Below are positions 34,673-45,497 of a stretch of DNA of 64,000 nt, one piece after another. The translations under genes were made by a program, and so were the position numbers. Within the stretch, counting starts at the first letter, position 1. Every line of letters starts with the position of its first letter. The notes under the pieces were generated by a model. That model made no database searches. It worked only from the letters and a program-made list of their open reading frames with translations, and had not been told where the DNA came from. This DNA comes from Puccinia triticina (taxonomy: Eukaryota; Basidiomycota; Pucciniomycetes; Pucciniales; Pucciniaceae), in assembly GCF_026914185.1 (NCBI RefSeq), contig NC_070563.1, positions 3,059,001 through 3,123,000 of the forward strand, read 5' to 3'.

Positions 34673-34912
34673 AGAACCACGACTGACTCTTTCTACTGAG
34701 CTAGGTAAGCTCCATCACCTTTCATTTCTATCTTTCACCATTCCCAATTGTACATAGAGTAGAGAACCACGACTGACTCTTTCTACTGAGCTAGCATTTG
34801 CAATATAATTTTTGGTCCTAGAATTTAGGTTCTCTCCGAGACATATCGGTCTCGTATACGGACTACACTGAGAATAGTAGTACTCAGTGAAAGGCTTGAC
34901 TGAGCCTTTACA
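34573..34912 (+). repeat. 3' LTR of the pol-only element
   Basis: 340 bp, about 98.5 percent identical to the 5' LTR by eye (for example ACAACGCT to ACAAAGCT, CACCACTG to CACGACTG). Confidence 0.93.
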
Positions 34913-37453
34913 GGTGGTTTGTTGGTAACCTCTGCAACATCCCGTTTACCCTTTCCTGCGCCCAAGCTGCCGTGGATCGAGGAGGGCCAAAGCAACGGAT
35001 CACTTCGCTGAAATGCTGTGTGAGATGCAAGTTTGGCGTGCTGGGTTCTCCTGGCCACCCACTATGTAAACATTTTTGGTACTCCAATATAATACAGTCG
35101 AGTTCGCCAAGATCTTGCCGCTTGATCTTTGGGAGGGTCAGAAAGTGTGCAATTTTCGACAGTGTGGAGGTTGATTCTAGGAGGAAAGAAATTCGCCTCC
35201 TGCTCTCCTCTGTGGCGGCGTCCCGGTGAGCTTTGACCCACAGGGGAATCAAGGCAATAGTGTAGTACACCTTGTAAAGTATTAGCCACTCAGCAGCCTT
35301 CAAGGAACCATGATTGGCCGCGCCCAAATTTCGCGGCAATCTATCGATCCAAGATGGCAAGACCGTGTGTAGAATTGTTTGGCGCACAACGTCAAGTTCC
35401 TCCGGCAGCAACCTGGGACTATCAGAATCTTCACCTCTTATGGGTCGGGCGCGCGATTTCCTTTGGCCAGCTGTGATAGTATCATTGCTCCGGCCATCCT
35501 CCTCCGTCTCACTGATCTCCTCTTCAACATACAACTTGGAGAGGTCTTTCTTCCTTGAACGGAGCAGATAGGAATTTGTGGATGTGGATGAAGAGTCAGA
35601 GCTGGCCTGAGTTTGAACGATAGCACTTTTGGAAGGCCCAATGCTGGAGGCTTGTCGTGTTCTCTTCCTAGTGTGATCCGCGGCAGGAGGGTCCTCACTC
35701 GGATTGGCACGCTTGCGTTTGCTCCTGCAATTGACGTGCTGGGCCTGATCAGCAAATGGAGGCTCGCTGTACGATTTAGCATTCTCCCAGTTTTCATCGA
35801 GCTCTTGCATAGATTGGAGCCGGGCTCCAGCTGAGGCCAGATCCATAAAACGCATGCTGTGGTCCTTCAGGTCACCCAGGATCAACGCGTGCATGAGTTC
35901 AATTGAAGAGTGCCGAACGGGGCGCCAATAAGGAAGCTCGTTGAGAACACTCCATCGGACACCGTGCTCCTTGGAATACTTCTGGCGCTCGGTGTAATTG
36001 TCAATCCGGAGCCACTCAGATGCTTTTTGCAAATGTATGTCATCCGACCGGCTGGCAAATCGAGCTGTATTTGTCTCTTCTAGATGATTCCTGCTTAGGC
36101 AGCAGAAGGAACAAAACCAGGTGGCCGCGTGACTTCCAAATCCGGCCGTCTTCCGCAAGGCTGGTAGATCCCCAATAAGTGGGAAGCTAGCTACTCGAAT
36201 TGTTCTACCAGTGGGATGGAGACTTGTCAATTCAAAGAAAAAACCTTTCCAAAATTCTTTCAGCTCGTCGACTAAGGGGCGCAATACGTGATTGATCTCT
36301 TCTAGCCTTGGTTCCTTTGGTCCTGGGATGATGCCAAAGAGAAAAATGTTTGCAGGCTTATATCGATCTTGTGGTGGCAGATTGAGACAAACTAGCATGA
36401 TTGCCCCTATGGAAATGTGCTTGCCAAGATTTGAGCTGCCTTCTGGTCTGAACCAATCGAGATACAGGCTGAAGACAATATTTCCTGAACTGCGTGTATA
36501 CAACCCTGAACCGTCATCCGCATTTGGAAATGTTTGCCAAACAGTTCCACGCCATACGTCCTCCATTGGTAGATCGTCGTTCCAATTGTTAGCAGTAAGA
36601 CTCGAATCAAGCAAAGCTTCAAACGGAGGTTGCGCAAGACGGCTGCTTAACCAAGATTTCAGGGAAACATACGTGAAGGTTCGAACTGGAACAGTTTTTC
36701 GATCCTTGTTAACCTTGAAGAGGGGTTCATCACAAGTTGGATTGATGTTCTGGGCTTTGGCCCACTTGCAGTAACCTTGCTTGTGCGAAAGAAAAGGCTT
36801 GGAGCATTGTGGAGGATCTTCACCGTTGTTTGAGTACAGTGCAAAGCATTTCTTGCAACACACCCGCGTTGTTAACTGGGGATTCAAGCCGAGGCAATGG
36901 AAGACGGCGTCGGGAGTCTTGGGGATTTGCTCAAAAATTGGCATTGGATCAATATTTGTAGAATTCTTCATGCTCCAGATCTGCGCAAGAAGTAGAACGT
37001 TCGCCCTCGCAGCCTCCAAGAAATCAGCGGCACCAGCTTTACTGAGCTTGTTGGAAAAGATTGAAGACACCAGCTGAGTCATTACTTGCTTGCAAAAAAG
37101 ATTCTTCCAGAAAGACCCGCGTCGCACTAGTAGTGGTGCCGGCAACTTGTGAAGAGCCCAATGGGTGGACAATCGGAACACTCTGCTAATACTGAATCAG
37201 CATGTGCTTTCATCTTCAAGCAGTAAATCACATTGATTCCACTCACAGCATCACTGGTTGACGGTTGGGGAATGCGTTCGGAGTGAGGTGGCTGATGTTT
37301 CGACCTTTCAAGCTCCGTCTTTCTCTGATGCATTTGGAAAGCGCGCTTAGACAACACTCTCCCAGCAACGACGCCTCTGCCCTCTTCTTCATGTTGCTGT
37401 GTGTTGCAGCCATACGAAACACAGTGACAGACATGGAGAGGCCGGTTGACCAT

Positions 37454-38112
37454 TTCGTGTTGTGCGTTTGTTGTTAGAGGAAGTGACGTTCAAGTATCAG
37501 AAATGGGAGTCAACTGCCGCCTTCACCAACAAGGACAACTAGAACTGCACGTCACGTTGAAGGCCTCTCTGCATGCAGGAGGCACAACCTGATCATGCCA
37601 GGCAAGCCACTTAATTTGACGCTGACAACAGAACCATGGCTGATGGTGTTCTGGTGGCACCCTGATGTCAGCGCTGTATCTGTGTCACGTCTGTCCCCTC
37701 AAACAGCGCCAGTCTGTTGGTACAGTAGAAATATATAGAGAGATTTGCAGGTCTGCCAAAAAAGCCAGTTACATAGTGTCACTGGGTGACTGGTGCTGCA
37801 CATCGGAGGCACATTCCATCCTTCCTTGGAAAAGCAAGGAAGTGCGTACACAAACTTGCAACAGTAAGCCCCTTGTTAAATCCTCCTTGGCTCCAACAAG
37901 AGACTATCAACATCACAGCAGACAAGCCACCGGCGGAATAAAGCAGGACCCCTGGCTCTCGTTGAAATATCTTAGTTCCTGTGGACAGACACAGGCTGTT
38001 GCAGCATTCATCTATCCAACTCATCATTCGCAGCCTGCCCACACTAGGTTTCCTTCAACTGCTAGTAAAGACCATCATCCCACAAACATCCCCACCCCCA
38101 CACACACCCAAA
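37454..38112. other. Spacer 5' of the CACTA transposase
   Basis: Divergent intergenic region between the transposase (minus) and the frame starting at 38113 (plus). No motif recognised. Confidence 0.4.
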
Positions 38113-38670
38113 ATGCAGGACAACTCCGCTTTCACTCCCACCCAACTCAAATGGCTGCAAGACAGTCAGAAAGTGGTAGACTCTGAAATGCAGCGGACCG
38201 TGGACAAATCACCGGGCAATGCAGATCATCAAACCGTCAACCAGAATTTGGCCTACCGGTTTCAAGGCAAGTTGCTGGCAGATGCCTTCGACAGGAAGAT
38301 CCCCCGCTGGGCTGTTCCAAATGTTACCGCAACTTGGAATGCTATCAGAACCCGTCAGGGACTCGGTAAGAGCCTTCCCACCTCCCTGGCCCCTCTGAAG
38401 ATGGAGGTTCTGATAACTCTGTTGAATCACTGCTCCCAGGTCCAATCAACTTTGAGGCGTGTATGGGTTCTACACAAGCAATGGCCAAAGAAGGAAGTTT
38501 GTGACTTCGCCACTTCCATGCAAAAAGGTCAGAGAGCACTTGTCACAATGTGTTTGACATCGCTTACCAATCTATGCACCCATCCCGTTGCGTGGAGCCA
38601 GGCACAAAGACGCCATACAGGTATCCTGATCACAAGCTGTCTCTGGTGGGTCAATCCTGAAAGCTTGTGA
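38113..38670 (+). CDS. Hypothetical ORF, possible 5' exon of the next gene
   Basis: Not recognised. Starts MQDNSAFTPTQLKWLQDSQK in a fair ATG context (CCCAAAATG) and reads protein-like to about 38440 (TLLNHCSQ), where a GTCCAATC donor could end the exon; the rest of the frame to 38670 is less convincing. It has Gln/Asp-rich helices and DAFDRKIPRWAVPNV. It may be a separate small gene or the N-terminal part of the gene resuming at 39531, with the two TGTCCACC palindromes in the intervening 0.9 kb. Confidence 0.4.
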   Translation: MQDNSAFTPTQLKWLQDSQKVVDSEMQRTVDKSPGNADHQTVNQNLAYRFQGKLLADAFDRKIPRWAVPNVTATWNAIRTRQGLGKSLPTSLAPLKMEVLITLLNHCSQVQSTLRRVWVLHKQWPKKEVCDFATSMQKGQRALVTMCLTSLTNLCTHPVAWSQAQRRHTGILITSCLWWVNPESL

Positions 38671-39181
38671 AACCGTATAGTCACTCCTGCTGGTAATCCT
38701 GGACCTACTTGTATCGGCAAGCTATCCCCTCCTTGGGAGAAAGAGCCAGCTTGTCAATTCATATGAACGCGGGGCAAATTTCACTTAGCACTCTGGCAGA
38801 GCTTGCAAGGCTGTTTCACAGGCACCAGCATGCATCTTGCCCTATCAAGTACATATGTGTCATGCTTGCGGCTATTGTACCTGCGCGAGTCACAAATGTC
38901 TCTGGTGGTAGGGCCTGGCTTGCCCTACCAGATATGTAAGGCGCGGCCAGTCAGGGACACACTGCATGAAGTTGGGAATGGCACCAAGATATTCGGAGGT
39001 GGCCTCCCAGCCTTACCCGCTAGCTGACAAAATCGTGGGCTGCTGAAAGAATAGTGGCAGCCACGTTGTGTTCTTTCACAGAGGAGTGAGGCGGCCCTCA
39101 CCATCATTCAGTGGCTTTCACTTCCCTAAATGTGGAGTTTAGTAAACTCAAAAGACCACCCTCAGTGACCAGCAGGAAGCA

Positions 39182-39219
39182 TGTCCACCTTAACGTTTGG
39201 GCGAACGGTAGGGTGGACA
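39182..39219. promoter_or_regulatory. 38-bp TGTCCACC palindrome (5 of 6)
   Basis: TGTCCACCTTAACGTTTGGG then CGAACGGTAGGGTGGACA. Confidence 0.65.
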
Positions 39220-39356
39220 AACCTCTCCGCGCAGGACTGGAGTCTGGCACCCCAGCGGCGTGCCTTGCTGGCGCGTGAAAGCCGTTTAATCGCCGTGCTC
39301 CACGGCACATTTAATCACACCTGTCACAGCTTAACCAGCATTTGAGTCTGACCCAT

Positions 39357-39394
39357 TGTCCACCCTACCGTTCGGCCGAACAATAGGGTGGACA
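39357..39394. promoter_or_regulatory. 38-bp TGTCCACC palindrome (6 of 6)
   Basis: TGTCCACCCTACCGTTCGGC then CGAACAATAGGGTGGACA. Lies about 140 bp upstream of the exon at 39531. Confidence 0.65.
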
Positions 39395-39530
39395 TGGATA
39401 GGTTTTCGAACCAAACACTTGTAGGACAGTTCCCTTTGTCACACATCCCCCTTTGAGCGCACGCGGGCAAGCCCACCCCTTTGTAAGACTCGACCCTCAT
39501 TTCGGAGTTGAGCAATACTTAAGCTAGCAG

Positions 39531-40697
39531 ACTTTTGCCCACATTCGGTACAAGCTGCCCCTGGAATCTGATTCCATCTCCACCATCCTCATGTCTAAGG
39601 CCTGTTTTCGCGAGGGCAAACCGCCACGCCCGGTTGCAAAAGTCAACGCAATGTATTCAACCATGCTTCCAACTTCGAACTCACCCTGCTCTCGCAGCAT
39701 GTCAAGCTTCATCAGAACTCTGCTTAATTTGGTCCCGTCCAAGAAAAATCCTCCTTCAAACGAGTGGCAGATGCGTCCCCCGGCACACAACTTTCATGTC
39801 GGCTCCAACCTCCCGGACTCCATCCTCATGCACACAATCGATCCCATTCCGGAGGCAGCCCTGCTAGTCAAATCTCAGACGGTCGACCCTGCATTCAGAG
39901 TACTGTTTCTGCGAGACCTTTCCGGCTGTCACTTCCCCGGGAAGACCTTTGCGTGGGATCATCCGTGGGACGCGCACTGGAATCAACTCTTTGCTTCTTT
40001 TGTAGTGAAACACTGGTCACATGCGTACAAGGCAGGAGCGTTTACTCAATTCTACATTGACCCGGCAGAAGCTGGTAACAAATCACTTCTTGTTGCGCTA
40101 CTCCACCGTTGGTTCATCGGCAGGCAAGAAGGACTCAGGTTGGGTTGATTCTCGGCCAACAGAAAATCCCAGAAGGCTAAGTCTGAATCCAAGTCAAAGA
40201 TCCGAATGCAGGTCAGCAAACCAGATCCTCAGCCACATCCATGCTCCACATACTAATCATACAACATCCCACCACCACAGATCCACCAACATTGCCAGGA
40301 AACCCTCTCCAAGCTTCCAATCAATTCTGCTCTCAAGTCCTTATTTGACAATATCAAAGCTACGTCCGACACCGAAACCACACATGCGCCATCTCTAGTC
40401 AAGATCCCGTTGCATTGGAGGTCAGACGAATTCAACCGCTTTGCTCAACAAGTGGATGCAATTTATGCACAGAAGAAAATCAACACTAAAGGCCGCCTCT
40501 TTGCGCAAGGCTACATCTTGGAGCTCCGCAGAAAACGCTCTGATTCCATTTCGCATGTCACTTTCAACAACGTGCCTCGCAGTCTACCGGTCAACTGTTA
40601 CAATCCACAATTCCTGTCCACACTAACCAGCTCTGAGAGAGCGCTCCTGGACGAAAAACAAGCTGCAGAGTGGCCAAATTTGATTATCTCTCGCTGA
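39531..40697 (+). pseudogene. Paralogue of the CACTA accessory gene, one in-frame stop
   Basis: The frame from a CTAGCAG acceptor at 39530 reads TFAHIRYKLPLESDSIST, passes MSKACFREGKPPRP (39591) and the family block FAWDHPWDAHWNQLFASFVV (about 39950-40010), then meets a TGA at 40146-40148. Without that stop the same frame continues RKSQKAKSESKSKIRMQ to 40211, and a 69-bp intron (GTCAGC...CCACAG) leads to IHQHCQETLSKLPIN and HWRSDEFNRFAQQVDAIYAQ, ending LPVNCYNPQFLS...IISR at 40697. Intron position and block order match 27892-29615. The TGA may be a TGG or CGA transition, so this copy is either recently inactivated or has an unrecognised mini-intron. Tail-to-tail with the SNF2 gene, 163 bp apart. 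Confidence 0.6.
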
Positions 40698-41040
40698 ACG
40701 GACGACCCCTCAGTGAGTTTTACATTGTCATTTCATCATGTCTTGCATAAGCAGCTGAGCACACTCATACTGCTCATTTCCTCCATTTGGTACACTTAAC
40801 CTGCCAGCCTTAACACCAATCAGCGCCCTCCCGACGAATAGATCACTGAAAACATCTGCTTACAAGGCCAATTCCCATTTCCGCCTCTGCACCTGAAAGA
40901 TATTTGTTTCCAAGCTGTCATGCATGTAGTATCTGTACACGTGCACTGAATGCTTTTGTCCCAAACGGTAAAGTCTATCGACGGCTTGATTTTCACTTGC
41001 CGGGTTCCAACTTGGTTCCTAGAAGATGTGCAAGATCAGT

Positions 41041-41381
41041 TGTGAAGCCCCCCTCGACATCGGGGCTCCACACGAAGAGTCATGGGATAACGTAACCCCC
41101 CGCGCATCGTATACTTAGCCTGAGCTGCTGCTTCCCTAGTCCGGCAGAGAGTCTCTCCTCTCTCCCGGCTAGGTAAGCATTGTTTTCATTCTTCTCTTCT
41201 CTTTTCCTTCTCGTCGCCTGTTGGTGTATTTAGACTAATAGAGAGAGTCTCTCCTCTCTCCCGGCTAGCCTCTGCAATCAATCCCCCGACAGTTTGGACC
41301 TAGACATCCTTAGACGGCCTACCAGCCGATCTCTGTGCCTTTTCATCCATCTCATCAGTGAGGGTCCATTGGACCCTTACA
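41041..41381 (+). repeat. 5' LTR of the gag-only element
   Basis: Begins with hairpin TGTGAAGCCCC/CGGGGCTCCACA. A 27-bp segment AGAGAGTCTCTC...CCGGCTAG is duplicated on both sides of a 69-bp GTAAGC...ACTAATAG intron-like segment (41173-41241). The terminal stem is AGGGTCC/GGACCCT. Confidence 0.9.
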
Positions 41382-41674
41382 CTTTTTTTTTCTTGATCCA
41401 AACGAACCGATCACTCCCCGTCTTGGTCAAAACTATCGACCTTGTCATTGCCTTCTGACCTCGTTCTCGCTCGCCTTCTGACCTCGTCCTCGCTCGTCTA
41501 AGCCCTCAGAAACATCGACCTCTGCCCTCGCCTTCTGCTCTCGATCCGCTGCCCGTATCGACCTCGTATCGGTGTGATCGTTCACACCAAACTCCACTTT
41601 TTTTTCATCCAATCGACCTCCTTCCTTTTTCCCTCATCTTCACACCACGTCACTCCCCGAGCCGAGCACGGTTC

Positions 41675-43858
41675 ATGACCACAAGAAACACCAACACGGG
41701 CCCTCTGCTTCCGATCTCCGACCCCGAAGAAATTCTCCGTACCGCCCGTCGACGGGCTCGCCTGGACGCCCTCGCAGCATCGAACAACGCCGCGATCGCC
41801 CAAACGCTATCGTCTGACCACCCGAACTACGACCCCAACTTCCCTGCTCCCTCAACCAAGCAAAGCATGAACCCGACTTCCAGTTCGACCGGTTACCAGC
41901 CGGAAGACGCAGAGCAGGAGCTTTCCTTAAGCGACTGCCTCAAGGCAGTCCTCACCATCCAAAAGAACACGGCGGTCCAATTCCAGGCGGCACAGCAACA
42001 AGCCAAGGAACAACGCCAAATTGATGCAGAACAACGGAAAGCCAATGCGGATCGTTTTGCTGAGCAGCGCAAGATCAATTGAGAACGCATCAAAGCCCTT
42101 GAGAAAGCTGCGTTAGCTGGCGGAATCAAACAAGAAGTGTCCCCGGCTCCACAGTCTGATTGAGTGGACTTGACAAAGTTCCGAACATCCGACGGGCCCA
42201 AATTTAACGGACCTCTCCAAGACGCCAAAGTCTTTCTGACGTGGATCCAAGCCGTCACCATCTTCTTTTTGACGAAGGCGGTTACTCATGCGGACGACAA
42301 GCGTCTCATCATTGGCTCCCTGATTGCTGACACTAACTTGACCGCGTTCTACCGGGTCGAAAGTCCAAAGTTCGCCGGGAAGTCATGGGAGGAGTTCCGT
42401 GATCGACTTTTTGAATTCTGTCTCCCAGAAGACTGGCGAGCAGACCTCCGACGATCGATAGTTCGCCTCGAGATGTCCAATGCCGAATTGTTCATCCAGT
42501 ACAGCAGCCAAGCCCGCACTCTCCAGTCCCTCGTCAACTTCGAGAAAGATGTATTTGATGACCTCGACCTTGCTGAATTCGTCGTCTTAGGACTACCTCA
42601 AGCGCTTCAGAGCAAAGTGCGCGACTTCCAATTACTCGCTCAGAAGCCGTTCAAGTATGGCACCTTTGAGAACCGCGTTAATGGATTCTACGCCGACTTC
42701 GCTAAGAATCGCCAATCCTCCTACCGTTCTTTCGCCACCTGCGCCAACGCGACCCCACTCGGCTCCAATCGTCTCGAGCCCGAGTTGTACCTCTGGAAGA
42801 TGCATTCTTACCTCGATTCGGTAGGGAAATGCCATTTCTGTAAAAAGCATTGCGGAAACCCTGCTGGAGCTTGTCCTGGTCCACCAGACAGATCAAGGCT
42901 CTACATCCCACCGACTTTCCAGATCCCGCCGAAACCACCGAATTACGTGGCCCCACGGGCTTGGTCAAGTCCGACTCAGAAACAAACCGGACCTGCAGGC
43001 AGACCCACAGGCAAACCGGCAGGAGTAGCAGGCATGGACGAAGCCCCACCGTTTGAACACTCTCAGGTGTCGTTGATCTCGGCTATCGAAGGCCAACTTG
43101 AAGCAACGACTTTAGCGTATGGCGATCAACCGCTCGATGAAATCGAAAGAGAGGCTGAACTTGCCCCAAAATCGGACGACGCTTCGTACTCACTCCCAGA
43201 AGAACCCACTGACACCTCCGACCTCATTGTCGTACACGCGGTTGATGAGCGAGTGGAGTCAGTCCTTGATAGGTGGTTCCCCGTGGACAATGACGGGACC
43301 ACGGAGTATGTGCCCATTTCCAATGCTCCCCCCATTCCACATCCTGTCCGTTCCCCCGACCGAGTGCTTCATGAATTCCATGCTGGGCGACGCTTACGCG
43401 TCCTTACCCCCACAGCTCGCCCACAATTGAAGATCCACCGACCGACGTCATCAGCGTTTCCACCGCCAGTCCAGACGCCTGACCTACGCTGCCTCGCGTT
43501 ACACTCATCAGTTCCGACTTACCTGTTGTGCCCGATTCTCCCAACCCCAGTCCAACCGTTTTCGTCCAACTCAGAGCTAGAACTTCCAACGGAGACACAC
43601 ATTACTCATTCTAGTCGACCTCATTCACGCAGGCCACCAGCCCAGCCGACAAAAATTCCCCGCCACGTTTCTCGTACCCTGTCTGACCGCCCCTTCCGTC
43701 GTCACCCCTTATGCCCCCGGTTTCCTTATCATCCGACTGCTTTCACCCAAATTCATCGTCCTCGGTCTCCTTCTTTCCTTCTGTCTTCCCGTCACCATCC
43801 ACCATTTTACAATAGCCATTCCTCCCCCTCTTTTGCTCTCTATATAGGGGGGGAGACT
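41675..43858 (+). CDS. gag: Gag protein with two in-frame TGA codons
   Basis: Capsid/nucleocapsid precursor of an LTR retrotransposon. From MTTRNTNTGPLLPISDPEEI at 41675 the frame runs to TGA at 42080, continues ERIKALEKAALAGGIKQE to a second TGA at 42161, then is open from VDLTKFRTSDGPKFNG to beyond the 3' LTR boundary. In order: a Gln/Ala-rich coiled-coil (FQAAQQQAKEQRQIDAEQRK), the retrotransposon Gag fold (AKVFLTWIQAVTIFFLTKAV; SWEEFRDRLFEFCLPEDWRA), and a zinc knuckle variant CHFCKKHCGNPAGAC near 42830-42875, where the usual CCHC histidine spacing is altered. The last ~200 residues are Pro/Ser/His-rich and end in YIGGETV over the purine tract, paralleling IIGGRTV in the pol-only element. 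Both TGA codons could derive from CGA by C-to-T change. The 42164 frame alone could give a shorter Gag. Confidence 0.8.
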
Positions 43859-44198
43859 GTGAAGCCCCCCTCGACATCGGGGCTCCACACGAAGAGTCAT
43901 GGGATAACGTAACCCCCCGCGCATCGTATACTTAGCCTGAGCTGCTGCTTCCCTAGTCCGGCAGAGAGTCTCTCCTCTCTCCCGGCTAGGTAAGCATTGT
44001 TTTCATTCTTCTCTTCTCTTTTCCTTCTCGTCGCCTGTTGGTGTATTTAGACTAATAGAGAGAGTCTCTCCTCTCTCCCGGCTAGCCTCTGCAATCAATC
44101 CCCCGACAGTTTGGACCTAGACATCCTTAGACGGCCTACCAGCCGATCTCTGTGCCTTTTCATCCATCTCATCAGTGAGGGTCCATTGGACCCTTACA
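43858..44198 (+). repeat. 3' LTR of the gag-only element
   Basis: 341 bp, no difference from the 5' LTR noticed. Confidence 0.93.
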
Positions 44199-45497
44199 TC
44201 AGTAGTCTGTGTGAGCCTTGGCTCTCTGCGCTGTGTGAAATGAGACTTGCCATGAGATACACGTTCTGAGCACATCGCAAGTCAATCCCCACTCCCGCGG
44301 CTTGCAATGATGCTAACAAGACATTGCAATTATTATTGGCCCGAAATTGTCTGAGGTTGTCGTCACGCCTGCCTGCAGTCAAATTGCCTGTGAGCCTTGT
44401 TGAAACAAGTCGATTCTCTTCCAGGGCGCGCCCAATGCTGCAGTCAGAGGCTATCAGCATAACAATAGTATTTGTTTTGGGGCAAACATCACTGCTGACA
44501 TTTCCAAGTACCCGACAAAACTTGAGAACACCACCGCCTTTGGTCTTTCGATCCCTCGGGCCCCACTGAAGAATTCCTTCAGACTACCGATGAGGTGGAC
44601 GATCTTGCCTGAATCCTCCCATCTCCAGGTTGGTTGAACAAGCAGCTCGCTTCTGGCAAACAGAGGATGGTTGCAAAACTGCCTTAGCATTGTCAGCTGT
44701 CGAAAAAACTCGGTATGGTCCCATTGTTGCCCAGCTGACCGCAACCTGCCGAAAGCTGCGACAAAACTTTGGTGCAACTCCCTCAAGACTTTTTCCCATT
44801 CCAGACTGTTCCTGACAATGACCCCATGTTTGACCTTGTCAGGAAGGTTTAAAATAGCATCTTTTGTTCGTCTCAAGCAGACTGTTTGCATTAGAAAAGT
44901 GAGACTCCTGATTGCTTCCTGCGCCCCCACATTGATTCGCGGGATTAAAAATCTCTTCCAAATCAGATCCTCGTCCCACGGCGCGATCCTCAATGTTGTG
45001 ATCAAACTCTGCAGGTCCGTCAGGCGATTTTGGACCGGCGTGCCTGTTAAGCATAGTACAAACTCGGACTGCAGTTGCTGAATATTGCGGGTTCGGTTCG
45101 CATCAGGATTTCTCATCAGGCTAATAACCAATTGTCAGTTTTTGTGCAATGAGAAGAGAAGCAGAGGAATGTATTGACTCACTGCGCTTCATCCATGACA
45201 ATCCTGAACCAGCAAAGATCAAGAGATTCAATGGTTAGTTGATCTGCACGTGACCCATTTGCACTCTCGGCAATCATCTCGTAGGTCGTCAAGACCACCA
45301 GGACAGACTGTAGGTTCTTTCTACTGCACCGCTTCCGCGATTTTCCATGAAAGACTAGGTAAGGGATAGCGAGAACTTCAAAGTGCAGCCGGATTTTGGC
45401 CTCCCAATTTGATAAAGTTGCCAGGGGGCATATTACCAGAGTCGCGGCTGATCGGTGTGTCCAGTCAGCCCAGTAATAATCCACCGCTGCATCATTA

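Larger units (their letters stand above)
30765..34912 (+). mobile_element. Gypsy-type LTR retrotransposon, pol only, 4148 bp
   Basis: Two 340-bp LTRs (30765-31104 and 34573-34912) with TGTGAGC...TTTACA ends and about five differences between them, flanked by the exact 5-bp target duplication GGTGG (30760-30764 and 34913-34917). A purine-rich tract TAGGAGGGAGGAC precedes the 3' LTR. The sequence after the 5' LTR is CTTTTTTTTTCTCGTACCAA instead of a tRNA-type TGG primer site. Only a protease-RT-RNase H-integrase ORF is present; there is no gag. The insertion lies in an exon of the CACTA transposase. Confidence 0.95.
30216..37453 (-). pseudogene. CACTA (Tnp2-like) transposase gene split by a Gypsy element
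   Basis: Transposase_21/Tnp2 family. The N-terminal segment 37453-about 37250 has a Cys/His motif (HVCHCVSYGC then GRVLSKRAFQMH), joined by an intron with a GTGAGT donor to the long exon 37181-34913. That exon carries the diagnostic core IVFSLYLDWFRPEGSSN, MLVCLNLPPQDRYKPANIFL and GIIPGPKEPRLEEINHVLRP, then CSFCCLSRNHLEE, an acidic/basic linker with a KRKRANP signal, and AQERVNGMLQRLPTNH. There the Gypsy element is inserted. Beyond it a 60-bp intron (GTCAGT...ACAG) leads to NEIPKTLITKWHINSNFSFL and the C-terminus at 30216 (GDYPDLNC). No other disabling change was obvious. The exact joint of exons 1 and 2 is unresolved: the best donor and the frame disagree by one phase. Confidence 0.75.
41041..44198 (+). 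mobile_element. Gag-only LTR retrotransposon, 3158 bp
   Basis: Two 341-bp LTRs (41041-41381 and 43858-44198), identical by eye, flanked by the exact 5-bp duplication TCAGT (41036-41040 and 44199-44203). The 5' LTR is followed by CTTTTTTTTTCTTGATCCAA, nearly the same tract as in the pol-only element. The purine tract is ATAGGGGGGGAGAC. The only ORF encodes Gag; there is no protease, RT or integrase, so the element is non-autonomous (TR-GAG type). Identical LTRs imply very recent insertion. The site is an intron of the SNF2 gene. Confidence 0.93.

Noticed and set aside
41582..42261. Minus-strand ORFs opposite gag
   Set aside because: Shadow frames of the gag coding strand with no domain.
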